NCBI GenBank assembly: GCA_003559985.1
Contig: PWJP01000174.1
Location: 1-11,215, forward strand
Direction: 5' to 3'
From: Saprospirales bacterium
Lineage (GTDB): Bacteria; Bacteroidota; Bacteroidia; Chitinophagales; Saprospiraceae
Length of the DNA: 11,215 bases
In this document: positions 5,786 to 11,215 of the stretch, piece by piece
How positions within the stretch are numbered: the stretch's first letter is position 1
Layout: the number at the start of each line of letters is the position of its first letter
The notes under the pieces: generated by a model
Databases searched by the model: none
The model's input: the letters and a program-made list of their open reading frames with translations, nothing else
Told to the model about the DNA's origin: nothing
Program-made: the position numbers and the translations under genes

Positions 5786-6316
5786 ATGGGGGAAGTTTTT
5801 TTTCCGGGGAAACCCACTACCGGGGAGTATGATGATTTTTACGAAGATTACATCGGTCGAATGGGAGATAGCAATCCACTGAAATGCCTCAGGAGTGATT
5901 TTAAGAACCAAATCGAACTTTTGGATCACAGCCCGGGGCTCGATTTGGATTATGCATACGACTACGGCAAGTGGACCCTGCGTCAACTGATTATCCACTT
6001 AATAGATTGCGAGCGGGTCATGTCCTGGCGATTATTAGCTGCTGCGAGAAAGGACCCAAACTCCTATCCGGGTTACGACTATGAGTGGTACGCCAAAATT
6101 ACCATTGATGATGCTAGAAAGTGGGTGGAATTGCGCGAGGAATGGAAGTCGGTGAGAAAGGCCGTTGTCACATTTTCTGAAACTTTGGAAGAGGAGCAGT
6201 GGAGACAATTTTGTACAATCGATGGAAAGAAATTATCAGCCAGAGCAATTCTCTACATTATTACCGGACATGTCAGAACGCATTTTATCACCATTCAAAA
6301 TAAGTATCTTCCCTGA
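5786..6316 (+). CDS. DinB-like metal-binding protein
   Basis: The 176-residue protein matches the DinB_2 four-helix-bundle family. Its metal-binding histidines are visible: H71 in KWTLRQLIIHLIDCERV, and H162 and H166 in ITGHVRTHFITIQNKYL near the C terminus; YDYEWYAK (about 97-104) is also typical. Family members bind a metal ion and include thiol transferases that use bacillithiol or other small thiols, as well as proteins of unknown function. The substrate cannot be told from sequence. It has no signal peptide and should be cytoplasmic. It is transcribed away from pth with a 150-base gap and appears to be a single gene. The ATG at 5786 fits, although no Shine-Dalgarno sequence or full promoter is clear. 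It is not the DNA polymerase IV that shares the name dinB. Confidence 0.88.
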   Translation: MGEVFFPGKPTTGEYDDFYEDYIGRMGDSNPLKCLRSDFKNQIELLDHSPGLDLDYAYDYGKWTLRQLIIHLIDCERVMSWRLLAAARKDPNSYPGYDYEWYAKITIDDARKWVELREEWKSVRKAVVTFSETLEEEQWRQFCTIDGKKLSARAILYIITGHVRTHFITIQNKYLP

Positions 6317-6425
6317 TCTTCGTTAAAATTCAGGAATAGCGACTTAATCAGGGAGAATATTTGGGTATCCATTTTCATTGGACTGTATTTTGCTGGTTTT
6401 CAAGGAGAATATTATACCAATTCCA

Positions 6426-6433
6426 TAACTTTG
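6426..6433 (+). promoter_or_regulatory. Candidate -7 element for the TPR gene
   Basis: TAACTTTG followed by C is an exact TAnnTTTG match, 115 bases before the ATG at 6549. The same TAACTTTGC word precedes pth on the other strand. No TTTG lies 19-21 bases upstream. Confidence 0.38.
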
Positions 6434-6548
6434 CAGCTTCAAATTTCACTCTTTCAGGACCTATGGTTTGAAGGGTGAAATTGTGGAACCCTTTTTGCAG
6501 GGAATTAGTCGGCATTTTTCAACAGGGATAAGTTACGGTAATTAGCAT

Positions 6549-7568
6549 ATGATCAAATTTTATAAAACTATCTTCCAGGGCAGACTGGATTTTGGTTCTC
6601 GGGCTACCTATGACAAGGTGTTTAAAATGGCGATTCACCGCCTTGAAACATACTACAAGAACGAGACCTTTTTAACTGAGGACCACTTCAATGAAGAGAA
6701 TTTCTCCATCGAAGTACCCAGGACAGTCACCCAATTGTCCGAAAAATTTTACCGCAATTCAGTGGATTTGGTGCAGTATTTGGCCCAATTTGCAGTTTCC
6801 GGAAAGCTGGGATGTTGGATGGTGGAGAACAATGTCGTCCTGGATTGCCACATAGTAGAGCCCGAGAGCGATAAGGTGGTGGTTCAGAGTTTTCAAAAAG
6901 GGAAAAAATTGAGCACACTCGAAGGCAAGGAAAAAGATGCCATGAAAATGCTCAACAAGGTGATCAACAAATACGATAAACATTCCCAGGCTTACGAGCG
7001 CAGAGGTCACGTGAATATGATGCTCCGACACTACGAGGACGCAGATTACGACTACAGCAAAGCCATCAGACTCGATCCTGAGAATGCCGATGCACTCGTG
7101 GGAAGAGGACGCCTTTATATGATGAGAAAAGATTGGGAAAAGGCCATCGCAGACCTGGACCAGGCCACCAAAAAATCCCTCGCGCTCCAGGAAGTTTACT
7201 GGATAGCAAGGCGCCTGAAAGCGACCTGTCACATCAATCTCAAACAATACAAACAAGCAGAATTTGACCTACGTCTTTTCACAAGGAGAAAATTCGATGA
7301 AAAAGACATCAATTTCCTGTGGAGAAAACACTGCCTGTTCCAGTTCGGTCAGGTTTTAATGGAACTTGGTGAATACGAAAAGGCCATTGATGCGATCAAC
7401 GAATCCCTCAAATTAAAGGAAGGCCACGGCACTGTGCCAAAGGCAGATCAATTGCTGAAACGAGGTATCGCGAAGCAAAAAAGCGGCTCGAGCGGGTATT
7501 TGTCCGATTGGAAGGAGGCCGCTGAACTCGGCTCTACCGGTGCAGAGGAACTCTTGCAAAAAAAGTAG
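6549..7568 (+). CDS. Cytoplasmic TPR protein with an unrecognised N-terminal domain
   Basis: This 339-residue protein has no signal peptide or membrane segment. Residues 1-125 form a mixed, aromatic-rich domain that I do not recognise; it includes VDLVQYLAQFAVSGKLGCWM and a predicted beta stretch near 93-115. From about 127 on it is made of TPR-like helical pairs. The best units are 147-177 (AYERRGHVNMMLRHYEDADYDYSKAI), 182-212 (ALVGRGRLYMMRKDWEKAIADLDQAT), 215-245 and 260-292. The C-terminal segment with DWKEAAELGSTGAEELL (about 320-336) resembles the last helix of such arrays. TPRs act as scaffolds; no catalytic motif is seen. It appears to be a single gene, with 232 bases before and 358 bases after it. 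Its partner is unknown. Confidence 0.85.
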   Translation: MIKFYKTIFQGRLDFGSRATYDKVFKMAIHRLETYYKNETFLTEDHFNEENFSIEVPRTVTQLSEKFYRNSVDLVQYLAQFAVSGKLGCWMVENNVVLDCHIVEPESDKVVVQSFQKGKKLSTLEGKEKDAMKMLNKVINKYDKHSQAYERRGHVNMMLRHYEDADYDYSKAIRLDPENADALVGRGRLYMMRKDWEKAIADLDQATKKSLALQEVYWIARRLKATCHINLKQYKQAEFDLRLFTRRKFDEKDINFLWRKHCLFQFGQVLMELGEYEKAIDAINESLKLKEGHGTVPKADQLLKRGIAKQKSGSSGYLSDWKEAAELGSTGAEELLQKK

Positions 7569-7633
7569 TTTCGCAGTTGAAAGTACAAAGTTCAGAAAGT
7601 ACAAAATCCTTGAATGACGGATAAGGTTAATAT

Positions 7634-7713
7634 CTGTAGATATGCACGGCCGTGCGTATCATACACCAAATCAATCGAAAACCCGAACTGTAAATAAACA
7701 CGGCCGTGCGTAT
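7634..7713. repeat. Two copies of a palindromic element with core CACGGCCGTGCGTAT
   Basis: Copy 1 (7634-7659) and copy 2 (7688-7713) agree at 23 of 26 positions and are spaced 54 bases apart. Both share the identical 15 bases CACGGCCGTGCGTAT. Copy 1 lies in a 22-base palindrome (7639-7660) broken only by one G-T pair; copy 2 has a perfect 10-base core and partly paired flanks. Such short palindromic repeats are often scattered between genes. A repeat or protein-binding site fits better than a terminator, because there is no T run. Confidence 0.75.
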
Positions 7714-7755
7714 TAATCTACCTCCCATAGGTTTTACCAGCCATTATCAGAGTAA

Positions 7756-7887
7756 TTATTGGTAGATAGATATATACCAACATCTAAACCTGAGTAATTC
7801 AAATTGGGTTGGATATTCTACAATGCATTGAGTGGTAATGTCATTAGAAGCACTACAACCCGCGATTACACCAAAAATAACCCCCAT
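7756..7887 (-). pseudogene. Possible remnant or tiny lipoprotein frame
   Basis: A 43-codon minus-strand frame starts MGVIFGVIAGCSASND, which resembles a very short signal sequence with the lipobox IAGC (Cys11). It lacks the usual positive N terminus, and an in-frame stop blocks a longer start. In the next frame the same DNA encodes a plausible C-terminal tail (about 7735-7818, ending NYSDNGW before a stop), so a single-base change near 7805 would join the two halves. I read it as a possible decayed gene, but chance is a real alternative. Confidence 0.22.
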
Positions 7888-7926
7888 TGCTAAAATACTG
7901 CAGTCCGGGCAACTGTTTTATCTTGT

Positions 7927-9873
7927 ATGCTTAATACCATTAAAATTTTCTTCGCCGCTTTTCTCATCGCGGTGCCAACTATATTAGTCGCTCAGGATGA
8001 TTCCGAACTCAACAGACGGGCGGAGCGATTTTTCAATGAGGGCAGGGATTATTTCGCCCACGGAATGTTTGAAAGGGCCATTGAACAGATGGAGCGAGTA
8101 CTCAACAGAAATCCGGACCACGTGCCATCCCTTTATTTTTACGGGGCTTCCAACTTTGAACTGGCCCGGTACGAAGAGGCTCTTGTGGCTTTCACAGCAA
8201 TTACGGATCAGGAGGAATTCGACCCCCTGTTCAATGATTCCTGGCTCTTGAAAGGGAGGTGCTATTTGCACCTTGGAAAACCCGAAAAAGCCATCGAACC
8301 CCTGGAGAAATTTCAAGAGATAGCAGAGGACGGCAGATGGGAGTCCACAGCCAATGAATGGCTGTCCAATGCGCGCTTTATCAATCAGGCCACCCACGAA
8401 CCCGTGAAATTTGAACCAAGCCAGGTTGAATTGCCTGTGGAAGCCCATCAATCCATTTATTTGCCGGTAAAATCTCTTGATGGGGAGCGATTGATTTACA
8501 CCTTAAGAGAAAAGGGCACTGAATACATCGTTTCTTCTGCGAAAACAGAGGATGGGTGGAGTCCTCCGCGACGCTATTCTTTTCTGGAACAGTATCCGCA
8601 CAATGCCGCACCCAGTATTTCCCCGGACGGCAATATGATGTTGCTAACTATTTGCAATCACCGCGATAATATTGGTGGCTGCGATCTCTATATGGCGGTC
8701 AGAAGAGAAAGTACCGGGCAGTGGCGTGGACCTTTTAATCTCGGCGAGCAAGTCAATAGCAGGGGATGGGACAGTCAGCCGGCTTTCGGAACGGATGGCC
8801 GCACCTTTTACTTCGCCAGCGACAGACCCGGAGGAGAGGGTGGACGTGATATCTGGTACAGCCGGATACTGTCCGGTGGCAATTTCGCCGAACCCGTGAA
8901 TGCAGGACCGGAAGTGAATAGCTCCGGCAATGAGGCTTCCCCTTTTATCCACAAAGACGGCAGGACTCTGTTTTTTAAATCCAATGGGCATCCCGGCATG
9001 GGTGATTACGATATTTTTGTGGCCCGCAAAGGTGATGACGGAAAGTGGAAAACCCCTGTAAACCTCGGATACCCAATTAATACCATTGGCCACGAAGGAG
9101 CTATTTTTGTTGATTCTGACGGATTGACAGCCTACATGGCCAGTGACCGGTTTCAACCACCCGAGAAGCGGGGGATTTACCGCATTTTCAGCTTTAGCCT
9201 GCCGGATTATGCACAAGCCAGCCCGGTTACCTACATTCAGGCAAAGGTTTTTGACGCGCTGACGGGCAAACCCCTCAAGGCGAATGCCCGTATCGTCAAT
9301 CTCACAGAAGATGAGACGGTTTACAACCACATCCTCGGTACTGCAGGGACCATGTTTGCTGTACTCACCACCGAGGCCGACTACTCGCTGAATGTGCACA
9401 AAAAAGGGTATGAATTCGTGTCGCGCAGGATTTCTGTGGAGGGCAAAGCCACTGCAGAGGATCCCTTTGTGATCAATATTCCCCTTAAGCCTCTTCCCGA
9501 AGTGGATGACACTGTTGAAACCTCCATCGTATTGGAAAACGTCCTCTTTGAATTTGGATCGCATCGCCTGGACACTTCATCCTACTCCGAGCTCGACCGA
9601 TTGGTGGAGTATTTGGATGCGCAGGAAGAAGTGAAGGTAGAAATCCACGGCCACACGGACAATATTGGAGACCCCGATGACAATTTAAAATTATCTGAAA
9701 AAAGAGCGCAATCTGTAGTAGAGTATCTGGTTGAGCAGGGAGTGGACTCAAAGCGTATATCTTCCCGGGGGTTTGGCGAGTCAAAACCAATTGCTTACAA
9801 CGAAACTGAAGAGGGAAGGGCACTTAATCGAAGGACTGAAATGGTTGTGGTCAGGGACAATAAGGAGGATTGA
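7927..9873 (+). CDS. PorE-like envelope protein: TPR, WD40-like propeller, carboxypeptidase-like and OmpA domains
   Basis: The 648-residue protein has a signal peptide (1-22, cut after LVA before Q23). Then come TPR repeats (about 27-150) and a beta-propeller of PD40/WD40-like repeats (about 175-425; for example SISPDGN at 230-236, DGRTFYFASDRPGG at 290-303, KDGRTLFFKSNG at 343-354). A carboxypeptidase-regulatory-like domain (about 434-522) and a C-terminal OmpA domain (about 535-645) follow. D578 in HGHTDNIG and R593 in SEKRAQSV match the pair that binds diaminopimelate of peptidoglycan. The order is that of PorE, a component of the type IX secretion system in Porphyromonas gingivalis, but PorE is a lipoprotein and this one is not. 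Many Bacteroidota carry paralogues outside that system, so a role as a periplasmic peptidoglycan anchor is safer than a type IX assignment. Confidence 0.88.
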   Translation: MLNTIKIFFAAFLIAVPTILVAQDDSELNRRAERFFNEGRDYFAHGMFERAIEQMERVLNRNPDHVPSLYFYGASNFELARYEEALVAFTAITDQEEFDPLFNDSWLLKGRCYLHLGKPEKAIEPLEKFQEIAEDGRWESTANEWLSNARFINQATHEPVKFEPSQVELPVEAHQSIYLPVKSLDGERLIYTLREKGTEYIVSSAKTEDGWSPPRRYSFLEQYPHNAAPSISPDGNMMLLTICNHRDNIGGCDLYMAVRRESTGQWRGPFNLGEQVNSRGWDSQPAFGTDGRTFYFASDRPGGEGGRDIWYSRILSGGNFAEPVNAGPEVNSSGNEASPFIHKDGRTLFFKSNGHPGMGDYDIFVARKGDDGKWKTPVNLGYPINTIGHEGAIFVDSDGLTAYMASDRFQPPEKRGIYRIFSFSLPDYAQASPVTYIQAKVFDALTGKPLKANARIVNLTEDETVYNHILGTAGTMFAVLTTEADYSLNVHKKGYEFVSRRISVEGKATAEDPFVINIPLKPLPEVDDTVETSIVLENVLFEFGSHRLDTSSYSELDRLVEYLDAQEEVKVEIHGHTDNIGDPDDNLKLSEKRAQSVVEYLVEQGVDSKRISSRGFGESKPIAYNETEEGRALNRRTEMVVVRDNKED

Positions 9874-9892
9874 GCTGATTCTTTCTCGCCCT

Positions 9893-9949
9893 GACAAAGT
9901 TGCGATTTGCGAGTCCCTGGCCAGAGCAGGCATTATCACAACTTTCGTC
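9893..9949 (+). repeat. Nested imperfect inverted repeat after the OmpA-family gene
   Basis: AAAGTTG (9896-9902) pairs with CAACTTT (9939-9945); with one bulged C the stem extends outward by GAC/GTC, and inward by GAT/ATC after one mismatch. The 8-base palindrome CTGGCCAG (9917-9924) sits at the same centre (9920.5). It starts 20 bases after the stop codon and has no T run, so it may stabilise or end the mRNA without being a classic terminator. Confidence 0.45.
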
Positions 9950-9990
9950 ACTTTGGACTTTTAATATCTCTCAATTGACCCAACTTCTAT

Positions 9991-9998
9991 TAGCTTTG
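9991..9998 (+). promoter_or_regulatory. Candidate -7 element for the RlmD gene
   Basis: TAGCTTTG followed by C matches TAnnTTTG and ends 16 bases before the proposed TTG start. The leader would be only about 10 bases long. No -33 TTTG is found at 19-21 bases. Confidence 0.4.
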
Positions 9999-10014
9999 CA
10001 AAAAATTATTCAAA

Positions 10015-11215
10015 TTGGGCAAGAGAAAGAAAATATTCCCGTCGGTATTGATTACCGACATAGCTGATAAGGGACTTGCACTCGGCAGGGCCGACTCCGG
10101 AGAGGTAGTGCTCGTGCAGGGCGCAGTGCCTGGAGACAGGGTAAAGGTGCTGAGTAAGCGCAAGAAGAAAGGTGTGGCATTCGGTTTTGTCACTGAGTTG
10201 TTGGAGCCTTCACCGGATAGAGTGGAGCCGGTTTGCGAGCACTTTTTTGACTGTGGCGGTTGCAAGTGGCAAAATCTGGCCTACAAAAAGCAGCTTTTTC
10301 TCAAAAACAAGACGGTCATCAACGCCATAGAGCGAATCGCCAAATGTCGCCCTGAGACCATTGGCGAACCCATTCCCGCACCCTCTACTACTTTTTTCCG
10401 AAACAAACTGGAGTTCTCCTTTTCAAACAAGCGCTGGCTGAGTCTGGAAGAAGTCAAGGAGGACCGAAAAATAGACCGCGGCAATGCACTTGGATTTCAT
10501 AGACCTGGCTCTTTTGACAAAATAGTCAATGTCGAAAAGTGCCATTTGCAACCAGACCCCTCCAATCAAGTCAGAAATTTTGTCAGGGATTTTGCGGAAG
10601 AAAATGACCTTGAGTTTTTTGACATTAAGGAAAAAACGGGATTGCTGAGAACTCTGGTAGTTAGAACCGGACCTGCCGGTCAACTGATGGTCATCGTGGC
10701 TTTTGCAGAGCGAAATGAAGAGCAGATTGACCTGGTACTGGATGCCATTGTCGGAGAATTCCCGGACATCACTTCCCTTTATTACGTCATTAATGAAAAG
10801 GCAAACGACAGCTTGCTTGACTTGCCGATGCAACTCTACCACGGTTCCGAATTTCTCGAAGAGCAACTGCTGGATGTGAAATTCAAATTGGGTCCGAAAT
10901 CCTTTTTTCAGACCAATCCGGCCCAGGCTGAAAAGCTCTTTGAAATTGCACTTGATTTTGCTGCGATTGAAGACAAATCGCTGGTTTACGACCTCTATTG
11001 CGGAATTGGAAGTATCAGTTTGCCCGCAGCTCGCAGGGCGAAAAAAGTTGTTGGAATTGAATCTGTACCCGAGGCCATCGAAGACGCCCGCATCAATGCC
11101 GAACTCAACGGCATAGAAAACGTATCCTTTTTTACCGGGGAGGTTGAAAAACTACTTGACCCATCCTTTTTTGAAAAGGAGGGACATCCGGATGTGATTA
11201 TTGTGGACCCTCCGA
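10015..11215 (+). CDS. rlmD: 23S rRNA (uracil-5-)-methyltransferase RlmD family, 3' end missing
   Basis: The enzyme uses S-adenosylmethionine to methylate C5 of a uracil in 23S rRNA (U1939 in E. coli). About 400 residues are visible before the window ends. A TRAM domain (about 8-65) is followed by the iron-sulfur cysteines C74, C80 and C83 in CEHFFDCGGCKWQ and a fourth, C176, in EKCHL. The S-adenosylmethionine motif is VYDLYCGIGSISLP, and the sequence stops within the VDPP motif. The catalytic Cys and C terminus lie outside. There is no ATG: the frame opens after TAG at 9991, and TTG at 10015 giving MGKRKKIFPSVLITDIADKG aligns with family N termini, so TTG is the likely start. Assignment to RlmD rather than the related TrmA rests on the four cysteines and TRAM domain; other RumA-type paralogues are possible. 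Confidence 0.87.
   Translation, partial: MGKRKKIFPSVLITDIADKGLALGRADSGEVVLVQGAVPGDRVKVLSKRKKKGVAFGFVTELLEPSPDRVEPVCEHFFDCGGCKWQNLAYKKQLFLKNKTVINAIERIAKCRPETIGEPIPAPSTTFFRNKLEFSFSNKRWLSLEEVKEDRKIDRGNALGFHRPGSFDKIVNVEKCHLQPDPSNQVRNFVRDFAEENDLEFFDIKEKTGLLRTLVVRTGPAGQLMVIVAFAERNEEQIDLVLDAIVGEFPDITSLYYVINEKANDSLLDLPMQLYHGSEFLEEQLLDVKFKLGPKSFFQTNPAQAEKLFEIALDFAAIEDKSLVYDLYCGIGSISLPAARRAKKVVGIESVPEAIEDARINAELNGIENVSFFTGEVEKLLDPSFFEKEGHPDVIIVDPP

Larger units (their letters stand above)
7569..7926. other. 358-base intergenic region with repeats and a possible gene remnant
   Basis: No good gene is seen. From left to right it holds: the 11-base direct repeat GAAAGTACAAA (7579-7589 and 7595-7605); a duplicated 26-base palindromic element (7634-7713); and an AT-rich stretch whose minus strand carries a short lipoprotein-like frame (7756-7887). 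No TAnnTTTG promoter is clear before the OmpA-family gene; TATCTTGT at 7919-7926 is a weak partial match directly next to its start codon. Confidence 0.6.

Noticed and set aside
5786..6316. DNA polymerase IV
   Set aside because: The name DinB is shared, but this protein is a small four-helix metal-binding protein with no polymerase motif and is half the size.
7579..7713. CRISPR-like repeats
   Set aside because: Only two copies of each short repeat, different repeat units, and no regular spacers or cas genes.
8644..9564. A 306-codon open frame on the minus strand
   Set aside because: It lies fully inside the OmpA-family gene, whose domains are clear in the plus frame. The minus-strand protein has no recognisable motif and its composition looks like an antisense shadow.
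9731..9964. A 77-codon plus-strand frame at the end of the OmpA-family gene
   Set aside because: Most of it overlaps the conserved OmpA domain in another frame, and the rest covers the inverted repeat; no homology is apparent.
1..11215. Prophage, integrative element or insertion sequence
   Set aside because: No integrase, transposase, terminal inverted repeats or target duplication is seen, and the tRNA-Phe is not followed by an attachment-like repeat within the window.

Overview
This window looks like chromosomal DNA of a member of the Bacteroidota. The evidence is: (1) several starts are preceded by the phylum's -7 promoter element TAnnTTTG (one with a matching TTTG 19 bases upstream); (2) most genes lack a Shine-Dalgarno sequence; (3) a gene cluster of HU, a TPR lipoprotein, a tiny Arg/Lys-rich protein and RNase E/G, which I recall as typical of the phylum; and (4) a TPR/beta-propeller/OmpA envelope protein of the PorE type. 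I cannot place it below phylum level. Nothing looks like a phage, plasmid or transposon, and no CRISPR array is present.

Layout. 1-141: tRNA-Phe(GAA) with a promoter element and a strong terminator. 193-1653 (minus): an operon of a YicC-family endoribonuclease and guanylate kinase (gmk), running towards the tRNA. 1654-1861: a divergent control region with promoter elements and four copies of an 8-base word, GCAAATTT or its complement. 1862-3070 (plus): an HU/IHF-like protein, a TPR lipoprotein 3 bases later, then a 30-residue basic protein resembling the mS38/bS22 type of small ribosomal protein. 3071-3515: a 445-base gap with two long imperfect hairpins and a terminator-like hairpin. 3516-5066: ribonuclease E/G (rng), from a GTG start. 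5072-5635 (minus): peptidyl-tRNA hydrolase (pth), tail to tail with rng.

The second half is more accessory: a DinB-like metalloprotein (5786-6316), a cytoplasmic TPR protein with an unrecognised N-terminal domain (6549-7568), a 358-base gap with a duplicated palindromic repeat and a possible gene remnant, the PorE-like protein (7927-9873), and the start of an RlmD-type 23S rRNA (uracil-5-)-methyltransferase from a probable TTG start (10015 to the window end).

The common theme is RNA and translation: tRNA-Phe, YicC, RNase E/G, Pth, RlmD and the small basic protein all act on or with RNA or the ribosome. The most interesting unexplained pieces are the structured gap before rng, the 30-residue protein, the repeat cluster between yicC and the HU gene, and the duplicated CACGGCCGTGCGTAT element.
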